Shown here one piece after another: positions 50,558 to 61,639 of a stretch of 64,000 nucleotides of DNA. The stretch is from the NCBI GenBank assembly GCA_030248195.1, contig JASAND010028116.1:1-64000 (forward strand), read 5' to 3'. A program made the position numbers and the translations under genes. Source of the DNA: Trissonchulus latispiculum. Taxonomy: Eukaryota > Nematoda > Enoplea > Enoplida > Ironidae. Every line of letters begins with the position of its first letter. Position 1 is the stretch's first letter. The notes under the pieces were generated by a model. It saw nothing but the letters and a program-made list of their open reading frames with translations, ran no database searches and was not told the origin of the DNA.

Positions 50558-51178
50558 ACATCTTGCTTCGCGGTGCTGAGTCTATCATCGGACTGCTCTA
50601 AGTAGCCGCACTTAAAACATTTATTGCTTCGCGATGCTGAGTCTGGCATCGGACTGCTTTAATTATAATTCTAATTAGCTCTAATTTTAATTAAACTTTA
50701 AATTTAAATTTTGAGCAGTCGCATTTAAGACATCTTGCTGCGCCGTGCTGAGTCTGGCATCGGACTGTCAAATGGTTACCTCAGTGTAGGTTCAGCTTCA
50801 TGTGCAAGCTCAAATACTTATAATATTTTTCTTTTTTTAGATATTCTCACTGAAAGGAACACCAGCACTAGAAAACATTAACTGGTAAGCGCAATTTACA
50901 CGTGTGTACGCTTGACACTCCCACTGAATGAGCCAACACCAAGATTGTTAGGCCGCAATATGACTGAGCCACACAAAATTAGGATTAGGATTAGGATAAA
51001 ATGCTGAGTCTGGCATCGGGCTGCTTTAATTATAATTCTAATTAGCTCTAATTTTAATTAAACTTTAAATTTAAATTTTGAGCAGTCGCATTTAAGACAT
51101 CTTGCTGCGCCGTGCTGAGTCTGGCATCGGACTGTCAAATGGTTACCTCAGTGTAGGTTCAGCTTCATGTGCAAGCTC
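50558..51178 (+). repeat. Tandem units with GAGCAGTCGCA and GCTGAGTCTGGCATCGG
   Basis: The unit TTTTGAGCAGTCGCA...GCTGAGTCTGGCATCGGACTG is repeated. The longest direct pair is 50,638-50,812 against 51,003-51,178, nearly identical. Earlier decayed units are at 49,520-49,564 with 50,556-50,600, and at 50,600-50,660. Confidence 0.8.
50841..50884 (+). other. Candidate 44-bp mini-exon, copy 1
   Basis: A T-rich acceptor TTTTTCTTTTTTTAG precedes ATATTCTCACTGAAAGG, and the segment ends ATTAACTG before donor GTAAGC at 50,885. Both signals fit consensus splice sites. Confidence 0.5.
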
Positions 51179-51489
51179 TCGTTTAAGTCCTCGAATTTGC
51201 ACTACCCAAAGACTGTTTCTCTCCAGCAATGGACCGCTTCCTGGACATGTTGTCGTGCCACTAATACTAGAGGATAAGAAGACCAGTGTCGCAAGACAGG
51301 GCAACCGCTAGTGGCAACAACGACAGGTAACTCCCCGAAAGGGCATGTCGCCAGGAGTCAGGCTGTAGAGACAGGGGCTGCTTATGAGTACGCACATCAA
51401 CCTGGGCTTATCCTGCAGTAAAAAATTATACACTAAACTAATTATACATTAAACTTTCTAAAATCGTTGATGAAGTAGTAGCTGATGTA
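51179..51489. other. Non-coding sequence between duplicated blocks
   Basis: No recognised feature. It is unique within the window and lies between the two copies of the mini-exon block. Confidence 0.35.
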
Positions 51490-51520
51490 TCAAATACTTA
51501 TAATATTTTTCTTTTTTTAG

Positions 51521-51564
51521 ATATTCTCACTGAAAGGAACACCAGCACTAGAAAGCATTAACTG
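51521..51564 (+). other. Candidate 44-bp mini-exon, copy 2
   Basis: This is the same acceptor, exon and donor as copy 1 with one substitution (GAAAGC for GAAAAC). The duplicated block runs 50,812-50,990 and 51,490-51,685. Confidence 0.5.
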
Positions 51565-51685
51565 GTAAGCGCAATTTACACGTGTGTACCCTTGACACTC
51601 CCACTGAATGAGCCAACACCAAAATTGATTGAGCCAAGATTGTTAGGCCGCAATATGACTGAGCCACACAAAATTAGGATTGAGC

Positions 51686-52360
51686 CGTCTTTCGTTAATT
51701 AGTAATATACATTTGATTATGGGTGTGCTAAATGTGACTTATCACTGCCATGATTGATCCATGAGCTAAAACTTTGCGAGAAAGTAATACATAAACGCCA
51801 CTAAATGAGTCACCAATTTATTTGAGGTTATTTACTCTCCTTCGCAAATCATTCAATAAAGAAATTGCAAAATTATAGTTCATGTGTTACCGATCAATGT
51901 AACGCAGAGTTAGCTAAGTCATGGCTTAGTAACTGACAGTTTTATTCGGTTTGTGCAAACTAATGATAAAACTAATGATATGTCTGAGAAATGCTGTGAA
52001 TATTCGAGGCATAGGTGTGCTGGTGGGCGCATCCCCCCACGAAAACGACTGCCGTTGGTTACCCCTTCCCCAATTTTTGGCCAAAAACTTTTCAAAATGG
52101 CAAAAAATCGAAATTTAAGGGTTTTTTGCTATTTCTGGGTGCGCTCCTCCACCCCCACCCCCTCATGAACCTAACACTCCGCCCCCAGAGAATTCCACAG
52201 CCACACCTGAGCCCCCAGCCATAGGGGCGTTAGGGGCAAGGGGGACCCACCGAAACAGCAAATTGCCACCCACCCCCAGATTCTCTGATTTCGCAAACCC
52301 CCCTCCCCCAATGTTCGGCTAACAATTGGAAAAAAAGAAACTTTCTGATGGTGATATGGT
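51686..52360. other. Non-coding; CATAGGTGTG motif and C-tract module
   Basis: No gene was seen. At 52,008 a lone CATAGGTGTGCTGGTGGG resembles the FE1 terminal motif, followed by C-rich runs (52,028-52,320) like those in the palindrome arms. Confidence 0.45.
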
Positions 52361-52369
52361 GGTATTTCT

Positions 52370-53284
52370 TGGACAGGTTCGAGAACAATCTGTTGGATCG
52401 GGAACGGGATCGTTTAATGGGATTAAAGTTTTGGCTGTGCGTCAAGGTCCGTCTACGACGGGCTACGGATAAGACTGAAGTGACTGAAGGTCATTTCTGC
52501 TGTAAACCTAGAGACGTACAGCTTGGATCTTCCCTGGGCTATGAAGTTAGCTATGGCTTAGGAGGAGGAAATTAAAAAGAACTTGGAAACTTTTCTTAAA
52601 TTGGGTTCCAACTTGGTTGTGGATCAAATTTTGCATATGGATGTTCAGATTGCTCGTCATCATCCTCTGGTAGGATCCTCCTACAAACCTTTGCCTCGTT
52701 GGATTCAAGCAAAAAAGACGGTGATTAACGTGCAAAACAAGGATAATTTGTGCTTTCTTTGGAGTATTCTAGCAGCTGTGCATCCCACAGAGGAGAATCC
52801 ACATCTAAATACATGACTTACATCAGTGAAGTTAAGACTACTGGAATGGAAATGCCGATGAAGCTTCAAGATGTACACAAGTTTGAAAAGCTCATCAACA
52901 TCAGTATCAACGTTTTTCCTGTGGAAGGGAAGTATTTTTCCCTCTATACCTTTCGAAGAAAAACTACAATTAATACGTAGATCTTCTTCACAAAGCGCAC
53001 TATAGCTGTACCAAGAATCTGGATCGTCTCTTAAGTGATCAGCCTGATCATGACGGTAAGACATATTTTTGCCGTCGATGTTCACAGCCTTGCTATTCAG
53101 AAGAAAGGTTGACTGATCACTTGGACAGATGTCTTGCCAATAAACCGAGCAAGACTGTTATGCCCGAATATCACACTTTGAAATTTAAGAACCATCATCG
53201 ACATCTGCGCAGTCCCCTTATTGTCTATGCAGATTTTGAATGCCTCACTGAAAAGGTAGAATCTTGTCAACCGTCTGATGTTAA
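52370..53284 (+). pseudogene. Polinton-type DNA polymerase B, N-terminal part
   Basis: This is the 5' part of a protein-primed family-B DNA polymerase of the Polinton/Maverick type, which replicates the element's linear DNA. Readable blocks in order are LKFWLCVKVRL (~52,425), GSSYKPLPRWIQAKK (~52,674), INVQNKDNLCFLWSI (~52,726), KFEKLINISINVF (~52,884), a Cys/His cluster CRRC-C-H-C (~53,070-53,142) and exonuclease I VYADFEC (~53,222-53,242) with its Asp and Glu. At least two stops or frameshifts occur (~52,816, ~52,980). It is cut at TTAA 53,281-53,284 by the 5.3-kb element and resumes at 58,606. Confidence 0.88.
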
Positions 53285-53559
53285 GGGGGGCTACTAAAAT
53301 CGACTTGCCCCGACTTTGCCCGATTGGCCTACTTTTTGGCGAGGATATAGAGCATGGGTGTGGTCAAAACTATCGGATACTGAGATCGTAGCTGCCTTCC
53401 AGCCATGTGCAGCCGTCGCATTTATGTGCCCGACCCCTCATTTTTCACAACTACCAACATAACTGATTAAAAATTTCTACTGACTGCTAGGCCCAAGCTT
53501 CAAAGCTGCCATTCGCCAATGTGATTTGGCACATATGTTCTACCTGCAGAAAAATACTA

Positions 53560-54215
53560 GATGTCGGTACCTTATCTGCATCTAAGGGAATTACTCTTCA
53601 AAGTTGAAGTTTCGGCAAAAATTTAAAAAGTTTTGGCTAACGAAGGAAAATTTTATTACTGGTGCGAGGTATAAGGCTGTAATTTGGCATAAAAGGAGGC
53701 CCTATAGGAGTACTCATTATGTGCCAAATGGCAAGAAATTCTGCCACGTGAAAAAATTTTTATGTCAACTTTAATCTTCGAAACTTGCCGAAACCGCCAT
53801 TTTCAGTCTCTCGGATCCTGTGTAGAGGCTTTCTGCAGCCATTGAAGTAGAAAACCTTCACTAATCGAGCTGAAATCTTTTGTGGGGGTATTTTCGACCT
53901 CGCTGAGTTCAAATATCTCAAAAAAGTTTAATTTCAAAAGTTTGATTTTTTCGATTTCTGGGGTACCATTGCCCAAAAAAGGCGTTTTTGGAAATTTTTG
54001 AAGATTAAAGTTGACATAAAAATTTTTTCACGCGGCAGAATTTCTTGCCGTTTGGCACAAATGAGTACTCCTATAGGGCCTCTTTTTATGCCAAATTACA
54101 GTCTTATAGCTCGCACAAGGAATAAAATATTCCTTTCGTTAGCCAAAAATTTTTAAATTTTTGCCGAAACTTCAACTTTGAAGAGTAATTTCCTTAGATG
54201 CAGATAAGCATAGAT
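53560..54215. repeat. Inner foldback within the left terminal repeat
   Basis: The stretch 53,560-53,800 is inverted at 53,985-54,215 (both contain TTTCGGCAAAAATTTAAAAA and CCCTATAGGAGTACTCAT in opposite orientation). The right terminal repeat (58,110-58,330) holds a third copy. The element therefore carries a hairpin inside one arm. Confidence 0.8.
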
Positions 54216-54289
54216 AAAAAAAGCCAGCGTTCCCAAATAAAAAACCACCCTCTTTACTACTGGGAGAGAAGAGGCAGGGCAAATCTAAT

Positions 54290-54600
54290 ATTACCTATAT
54301 AAAGCCCATAACCGGGCTTTTTTACTGGGGGGGGGGTAGGGGACTTTTTGGGTTCCCCCGCCCCACTCGACCCCACCCCCACTTTTATGGGCTTCCCCCC
54401 ATTCACCATACCCGGAAAATGCCAAATTTTAAGGATTTTTGATCAAAATTTTCAAAAATTTTTTTCTCAAGAATCGTCTATTTTGGTACTCAAACTCGAT
54501 TTTTGAGCACTTTTTAGCATAGTTATAGCAGTACATGTAGAAAACAGGCTATTTTTACTGCATTTTTAGCGATTTTAGACCATTTTGGATTCCCCACCCC
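54290..54600. repeat. C/G-tract module shared with the palindrome arms
   Basis: GGCTTCCCCCCATTCACCA followed by AAAATGCCAAATTTTAA resembles 35,290-35,360. Runs of C precede it. There is no gene. Confidence 0.55.
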
Positions 54601-54990
54601 CACTTTTTTCGCCTAGAAAAAGCCCAGCATAACCACCTACTACACGGTACTTGGTGGAGCCCAAGGGTCTAGCCTGGGCACGGCAGCCCAGGCCTTCCAG
54701 TACTTCAAGAGGCCAACTTGGGTATGGACCAGGTTCAAGCTGTCTGAGTCAGTCAAATCACCTCAAAGATTCCAAATATAAGTTATTATGGCGTTTTTTG
54801 AGGTAAAACTTTCCAAAACAGCGTTAATATCACCAGAAAAACAATTACGGTTGCTGCTGTGACCTATTTTTGCAAAGTCCGAACTGGCTTTGCTACGTAT
54901 GCCGTATGTTTATGTACGTTACGCCATGGGTGCTTGTACCTAGTGCTAGCCTGTTTACTGAAAGTCAGGTCGAAACTTATAAATAAACCA

Positions 54991-55042
<52 letters not shown>

Positions 55043-55680
55043 GTCGGGGAAAAAACCAAGGTAGTCACTTTTTGGACTCTGCAGAACTATTCCGTGGAGC
55101 AATCCGGCTATAAATTGTTTTCTTATCAAGCCCTGTCTAGACTGTCATTTTGGTATATAAATCGCCCCTCTAGGTCCTGTCGTTAATTAGTAATTAACGG
55201 TTAATTAACCGGGGAAAAACCAACCGATGGGAAAAAACCAACCCTAATATTCGGGCAGGGTAACTCATATTAGCGATTTTATGCATGCGACAGGTGAAAT
55301 CGGCGTCGCTGACTTCATATCTGCAGTTATTTTTGCGATATTCCTTATAATAAGTGAGAAAATCAAACATCAAAATTTGCAGCATTAACTGGCTAGGTTT
55401 CATCAAATTTGCCAGTTTCTATGTTAAAATGCAAAAATTTGTAAATCTTTTGAAATTCGATGAACTAAAATAAAATAAATGTTGTTTCAGTGTTTTTTCG
55501 CGTATTTCTTTTTCCCAGAGTACATTTTGACCACATTAGCTGAGCCAAACAGTCGATCCGCCGAATTTTTGGGTCTGTGGTGCTGTAGTGACAACTTTCT
55601 TTCTTTCTTCAATTATCTTGTATCTTTTACCGGCTCGCACAAAATTGTCAAGTCCAAAAGCAATTTTGAGCTGTGCCCTC
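54601..55680. other. Interior of the 5.3-kb element, no gene; (TA)n at 54,992-55,039
   Basis: A TA tract of ~48 bp is followed by GGGGAAAAAACC-type modules (55,047, 55,202, 55,220) like those in the arms. No conserved ORF was seen. Confidence 0.5.
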
Positions 55681-55682
55681 CT

Positions 55683-56097
55683 AGGGTAAATCTAGGTCGC
55701 TGATTTCAAAAATCGAATCGAGCGAGAAAACCGATTAATCGACCGATCAGTAGAATCAATATATATATAGTGTAATCCGAGGGCGCTGTTTCGGAATCTG
55801 CAGTCGAAATTTCGATCAGAGCTGCCAAATTCGACTTATATATATATAGACGATTTTTGAAAAAATCTATGAAAGTCAATTTTTGCTGGCGCACGATCGA
55901 TTTTCATGAAATTTTGACCGCAAATTCGGAATCAGCTTCAGCATCCCCGAATTATATACCCTATAGGCGACTTTTCGCGAAAATCGGAGACAAATAATTT
56001 TTTGATCGATTTTAATCGATAGATTCTACAGATCGATCGATTGATCGGATCGATCTCTCGATTTGATTTTTTAAATCAGCGACCTCGATTTACCCTG
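55683..56097. mobile_element. Small foldback element rich in GATCGAT (~415 bp)
   Basis: AGGGTAAATCTAGGTCGCTG at the left is inverted at the right as CAGCGACCTCGATTTACCCT. The interior near both ends is rich in ATCGAT/GATCG words, and related words continue to ~56,345. It has no coding capacity. No target duplication was identified. Confidence 0.6.
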
Positions 56098-56569
56098 GCA
56101 CCTTCTCTTCCAAAAACATATTTTCGAACCATAAGGGGGGACCAAAGGCAAAATTTTGTCCCCCCATCTTTATAAGTGCCAAAAAGCGCTGATCTGCAGT
56201 AAATATCGATCCGAGCTGCCAAAATCGAGTTATAAGTGACGAACTTGCGAAAAATCGATGGGTATAGGTGACTTTTCGCGAACCTTTTGGTGACAAAAAA
56301 TTTTTGATCGATGTTGATCAATCGATTTTACTGATCCATCGACTTTGGCCCCATCTATATAATTTTAGTGCCCGAATTTTTGCCAAATGGGGAAATTTTC
56401 AAAAATTTTCCATGGTATTTTTGAGAAACTTTTTCCATTTCTACCTGCAAAATATATATACGCCAAAAAATAGCAATTTTAGGCTCAATTTTGAGAAAAT
56501 CTTCCACCCGGAATAATTTCCCCACTCCTCCTGGGCTCAGGGCGGCCCCCATGCAGAAATTTATCATAG

Positions 56570-56596
56570 GGGTCGCGGTAGCGACCCCTATAATAT
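56570..56596. other. GGGGTCGC hairpin
   Basis: ATAGGGGTCGC and GCGACCCCTAT pair around a short GGTA loop. It is related to hairpins next to the TA tracts in arms R and R'. Confidence 0.6.
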
Positions 56597-56597
56597 G

Positions 56598-57170
56598 AGT
56601 GAAAATGGTCGAATGACCGTGTAAAACAAGGCTGCGCAGAAGCTGCGCAGATCCTGCGCAGATTATGTGCGCAAAAAATTGTACGTGTCGAGTTTAGTAT
56701 GTTCCTGAACTTTCATCCCCGTACCACTTTCCGTTAAAAAGTTATGCCAAAAATTGCTTACAGACAGAAAAATTTTTGCCTATGAAACCTATATATATTC
56801 TTGTAGTACAAATCGAAAATAAGAAAATAAGCTAGTTTTTATGCTTCCCGGAGCCGGAAAAAATTTTTGGCTTGGGGCCAAAGTCGGCCAAAACGCTAAA
56901 ATGGCCAAAAAGTATGCTTCAAAGGCGCCTTAATAAGTCAGATTGCGCTATATACGGGGTAATACTGACTATATGGTTAAACAGTACACATATCGGGTCG
57001 TTCAAATGCTATATGATTTTCCGTCTCCGTGCATAATTTTTCGGTACTGGCCGGCCAAAGTTGGTGAATTTTGGGTTGAACTTTGAACTTAAATTTTTCG
57101 CTTATTTTGCTGCATGGGTGGCTCACATTTTGCATACAAAGATTTTTTGGGACGGAGAATCGATTCCCGC
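56598..57170. other. Interior of the 5.3-kb element, no gene seen
   Basis: AT-rich with a GCTGCGCAG/CTGCGCAG cluster at ~56,630-56,660. No conserved reading frame. Confidence 0.4.
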
Positions 57171-57176
57171 TATCAG

Positions 57177-57571
57177 TTTTGCTGCCCGAGTAACCCAAGT
57201 TGCTGGGTTGGTTCCACTTGACCGTCTGAGGGGTCAGGTCGGTAACCGCTTCCCGGAGGTCCATAGTAGGCTTTACAAAGCCTCTCCAAACTTTGTCTAT
57301 AGGGGTTTTCTGGTACGCCCAGCACCTTCCCGGTGTCCGTTTTGCCGTCTGACCCACCCATCTTGCTGTGCTGGTTCCACTTTATCGTCTGGAGGGTCCG
57401 GTCGGTACCGACTTCCGGGAACATCATATAGGACTGTACATAGCCTCTCAAAACATTGTCTATAGGGGTTTTCTGGTGCGCCCAGCTCATTCCTGGCATC
57501 CGTTTTGCCGTCTGACCTACCCATCTTGCTGTGCTGGTTCCACTTTGCCATCTGGAGGGTCAGGTCGGTGG
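57177..57571. repeat. 163-bp tandem repeat, ~2.4 units
   Basis: TCTATAGGGGTTTTCTGG recurs at 57,296 and 57,459, and TTTTGCCGTCTGACC at 57,339 and 57,502, giving a period of 163 bp. Units diverge by point changes. Overlapping ORFs on both strands across it simply repeat with the unit. Confidence 0.8.
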
Positions 57572-57874
57572 GAGGTCATGGGGTCAAAAATGAAAATTTT
57601 CAAAAGTGATCAATTTTGGTACCAAATGAAGGCCTCAAGTGAGCTGAGCAACTTTTGTCATAGAACTGCATGGTCAAAGTGGCTGTGGAGTGCTGTGGGG
57701 GGGTGGGGTGGGGTGCGGTTGCAACTTGTTTTCCTTAATTTACAACTTCCCTACGGAACTCATATGTATTTTACAGGCTAGTTTTTGCTTATGTACAACC
57801 TGCCTACGAAGACTCGTATGTATTTTACATGCGACGAAGGAGCACTTTTTGTTCTTGTACATATATATACATAT

Positions 57875-57992
57875 GTTTATTATTGCGAGAAAAACACGTT
57901 TTTAACGGTTGTAATGGACTTTTTGGCTGAATATTGACCTTATTTTAGACTTAGAAACATGCTGCCAATCAAGTTTTCGAGTTTAAAACCCC
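57875..57992. repeat. FE1 fragment inside the 5.3-kb element
   Basis: This matches 783-890 of FE1 (AATATTGACCTTATTTTAGA, CAATCAAGTTTTCGAGTTTA), about 40 kb away, tying the two regions to the same genome's repeat set. Confidence 0.7.
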
Positions 57993-58605
57993 ACGAAAAC
58001 ACCCCCGCAAAAGATTTCCGCTCGATTAGTGAAGGTTTGCGACTTCTATAGCTGCAGAAAGTCTCTACACAAGATCCGACAGACTGAGAATGGCGGTTTC
58101 GGCAATTTTTGAAGATTAAAGTTGAAATAAAAATTTTTTCACTCGGCAGAATTTCTTGCCATTTGGCACAAATGAGTACTCCTATAGGGCCTCCTTCTAT
58201 GTCAAATTACAGCCTTGTAGCTCGCACCAGTGATAAAATTTTCCTTTCGTTAGCCAAAATTTTTTAAATTTTTGCCGAAACTTCAACTTTCAAGAGTAAT
58301 TAATTCCCTTAGATGCAGATAAGATACAGACTTCTGCAGGAAGGGACATATGTGCCAAATCGCTTTGGCGAATGGCAGCTTTGAAGCTTGGGCGTAGCAG
58401 TCAGTAGAAATTTTTAATTAATTGTGTTGGTAGTTGTGAAAAATGGGGGGTCGGGCACATAAATGCGACGGCTGTACATGGCTGGAAGGCAGCTAAGATC
58501 TCAATACCCGATATTTTTTGACCACACCCATGCTCTATATCCTCGCCAAAGGTAGGCCAATCGGACAAAGTCGGGGCAAACCTTTAGTAGCCCCCCCCCC
58601 CCCCC

Positions 58606-61061
58606 TTAAGTCATACTCTATGGCTTATCAACGACACACGCCGTGTCGTTATGGCCTCATTTCCATCAAACAGTGTTGTGAAGAATCTACAAAAGTCATT
58701 GGAAAACCAACAGTATATCGAGGACAATACGGCATTCAAAAGTTTCTTGATGAACTAATTGACATTGCTGATTGTCATAGCGCATCGATGAACAGTCCTC
58801 TTCCTCTCCAGTTGGATTCAACAGAGGAGGTTTCAGAAATCAAATGATTGTCACCTGTGTGGAAAGCAGCTTTACGAAGATAGAGTCAGAGACCATTGCC
58901 ATTCGCGTTGCTGTCACAACAAATGCAACCAGCAGCATCGGTTGAATAGAGACATTACAGTGGTCTTCCACTATCTGCGACGATGTGATGGGCATCTAAT
59001 AATGCAAGAAATTGGAAAACTTTGCAACGCAAGAAAGCTGAACATGAATGCGGTTGCAAAAGGAATGGAGGATTGCCCAAGTTTCTCAGTGTCAAAACCA
59101 TGTCAAAATAATGATGAAGAAGTTGAAGATGAAACAGAGGAGGAATCATAGGTGGGTACGGTCGAGAGCCTAGTCCATGGCGAATTCGATTCATTGACAG
59201 TTGCCAGTTCTTAATGGCATCTCTGGACACTTTAGTCAGCAACCTACAGACCAGCCGGCTTCAAGTACTCTCTGCTAACTTCCCTGACCATTCCAAAGTG
59301 TCCCTGTTGACTCGAAAGGGTATTTACCCCTACGACTATATGGACTGCTAGCAGCGATTCGATGAAGACCGACTTCCTTCTAAATCGGTGTTCTATAGCG
59401 AACTAACTGAGGAAGACTTTTCCGACTCTGATTATCAGCATGCCATTTCGGTGTGGGAAAACTTTAATGAGCAAACTCTTGGTGAATAACATGATTTGTA
59501 TTTGCTGACTGATGTGTTGTTGTTGGCCGATGTTTTTTGACTACTTCAGAGCTTTCTGTCTTCAACACTATGGCTTGGACCCCATTCATTACATAACATT
59601 ACCTAGTTTTGGATGGGATGCTTGTCTAAAGTTGACTGGCATTAATCTGGAGCTTCTCAAAGATAGCTACTAGTATATGCTCCTTGAACAGGGGATTCGT
59701 GGAGGTGTGGCGATGATTTCTCATCGCTATGCCATAGCGAACAACCCCTATTAAGATTCGTTTGATCCCAGCTTACCACTATCGTACAGTTTATATCTTG
59801 ATGCTAATAACTTGTATGGTTGGGCCATGAGTCAAAAACAACCATGTTCAAAATTTTAAATTGGCTTTCACATACTGAAATTTCAAAATTTACTTGGCCT
59901 ACAATTGATGTAGACGAGGAGGAGGGTTATCTTTTAGAGGTTAATTTGGGGTTCCCAAAAGAGCTTCATCATTTGCACAACAGTTAATCTCTGGCCCCTG
60001 AAAAGCTTGTGATTTCTGATGATATGTTATCTCCTTATTGTTAACAATTGAAGACGGATCTCAATGTTACTGGTTCTAAGGTGCATAAGCTTGTGCCCAA
60101 TCTTTATAACAAACAAAAATATATAATCCGCTTTCGTAATCTAAACTTATACTTATCATTGGACTTAAAATTAGAGCGAGTGCACCGCGTCCTGGCATTT
60201 GGTCAGTCTGCTTGGATGCATAAGTATATAAACTTTAACACTGAGATGCGCAAAGCAGCAAAAAGTTACTTTGAAAAGAACTTGTTTAAATTGTTAAATA
60301 ATTCAGTATTTGGCAAAACTATGGAAAATGTCCACCAATATATCAATGTGGAACTTGTAAGTGACCTACTTGACCATACTTGCAAGCTGGTATCAAATCC
60401 TCGTTTTGAACAGGCAACCGTTTTTAATGAGGACTTGGTGGCAGTTTGTTTGAGTCGTCCGACAGTCGAGCTCAATAAGCCTATATATGTTGGTTTAGTG
60501 TGCTCGATTTGTCTCAACTGCTCATGTAGAATTTCCACTATAATTATATTGTGCCTAAATATGTTTCTAAATGTAAATTGTTGCTTACTGACACTGACAG
60601 CTTGTGCTATTATAGAATGTGAAGATGTGTATAAAGATATGCATGTTGATTCTAATTTCTTTGACTTCAGTGACTTCCGACCATCTTTTGTTTTCCACTA
60701 TCAATAAAAAGGTTATGGGGAAAATGAAAGATGAGACGAATGGTAGTCCCATATCTGAGTTTTGTGGGTTGCGGGCAAAAATGTAAAGCATTTTGTGTGG
60801 GGGTGTAGCTAAAAGAGGGCAAAGGGTGTTAAAATGTATGTTGTCAAAAAGCATCTTAATCATTCTGATTATGTACAGACTGTGTTTGATAAATCTCATC
60901 TCGAAATGTAATGAATAATGATCAGAAGCGACAGGCACCAACTCTTTTCCCTAACTTTTAACAAAATTAGCTTGTCAGCTTTTGAAGATAAGCGTTACAT
61001 TTTGGATGATGGGATTACTTCCTATGTTTATGGTCATTGTGATATTGTAAATCAATAAAGC
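58606..61061 (+). pseudogene. Polinton-type DNA polymerase B, central and C-terminal parts
   Basis: The frame continues from 53,284 after one TTAA copy. Blocks in order are CHLCGKQLYEDRVRDHCH (~58,854), the exonuclease II region ending CDGH (~58,983), RKGIYPYDYMD (~59,315), the exonuclease III-like YLLTDVLLLADVF (~59,500), palm motif A DANNLYGWAMS (59,799-59,831), motif B LNNSVFGKTM (~60,292) and motif C DTDS (60,590-60,601, in a different frame). C-terminal blocks GKMKDE and DDGITSYVYGH reach ~61,050. Many stops and frameshifts (for example ~59,147, ~59,488, ~59,671, ~60,500) show it is dead. AATAAA follows at ~61,056. Confidence 0.9.
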
Positions 61062-61117
61062 AACGCTAAGGTGTATGTGTTTATTCGGTAAAACATAAAA
61101 CATACAGTAACTAAACA

Positions 61118-61639
61118 TTAGGCATTGTACCTCTTAAAGAAAGAGTTCAATAGTTGATATGCCCGATGAGTTGAACAGCACTTTGCACCGTCTTTTAGCA
61201 TATGGTCAGGACAGCAGTCTTTGGCTTCGTTCATGGGTAGTAGATTATAACTTGGAAGACCAATGGCGCCGCCTTCCTTAACTTTAACCAAATTGTTTCT
61301 TTTAGTCAGTGCAAACTTGATTAAATTCCACTGAGCAGTTCCTTTGGTGATAACTTCCGAAACATCAGATTCTGTCAAGAAATTGGAGATGTGGTCCATC
61401 GCTTCCTCCCTGGTATAAAGATGTGGACTTAAATCCCATTCCAGGCAGGTTTTCGTCGTTACATACTGGATGGTCGAAAGCTGTTTGGCATTCAGATGCT
61501 TCAAATCATATGGAGCTCGTACAAATAAATGACAAATCTCAGGTTGAAAGGACTCCGAATGAGCAATTAACACATTCATCTCCATTGGTACATCCCCATG
61601 ATTGGGAACACCAATACAACTAACCGCAATAAATGCCAC
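61118..61639 (-). CDS. Unidentified ORF converging on the polymerase, possibly secreted
   Basis: I do not recognise this protein. The frame is open for 173 codons from a GTG, and upstream to about 61,700, with a hydrophobic stretch VIAVAFIAVSCIGV at the start that resembles a signal peptide core. Cysteines include CC pairs near the C-terminus (DCCPDH, KCCSTH). The first ATG comes only after PNHGDVP, so the true start may be in an upstream exon; CAG at ~61,647 is a possible acceptor. AATAAA on the minus strand (61,080-61,085) lies ~35 bp after the stop. Its stop is only ~60 bp from the polymerase stop, tail to tail, so it may be part of the Polinton or a host gene bordering it. The frame is intact, unlike the polymerase. 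Confidence 0.45.
   Translation of the reverse strand: MAFIAVSCIGVPNHGDVPMEMNVLIAHSESFQPEICHLFVRAPYDLKHLNAKQLSTIQYVTTKTCLEWDLSPHLYTREEAMDHISNFLTESDVSEVITKGTAQWNLIKFALTKRNNLVKVKEGGAIGLPSYNLLPMNEAKDCCPDHMLKDGAKCCSTHRAYQLLNSFFKRYNA

Larger units (their letters stand above)
53285..58605. mobile_element. TTAA element with ~0.6-kb terminal inverted repeats (5,321 bp)
   Basis: It lies between TTAA 53,281-53,284 and 58,606-58,609 within the polymerase pseudogene. The left end GGGGGGCTACTAAAA and inverted right end are followed by matching blocks (CCGATTGGCCTAC, GGCGAGGATATAGAGCATGG, CGTCGCATTTATGTGCCCGA) down to about 53,900 and 57,995. No transposase was recognised. The TTAA target suggests piggyBac, Kolobok or Sola3; the GGG start suits the RGG terminus described for Kolobok. 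The interior is a patchwork of other repeats. Confidence 0.85.

Noticed and set aside
49394..51178. LTR retrotransposon terminal repeat (TATA, AATAAA, tandem U5-like units)
   Set aside because: No second LTR, primer-binding site or gag/pol sequence was found; a spliced transcription unit fits as well or better.
57061..57781. Overlapping ORFs of 84-137 codons on both strands
   Set aside because: They repeat with the 163-bp tandem unit and have no conserved motif.
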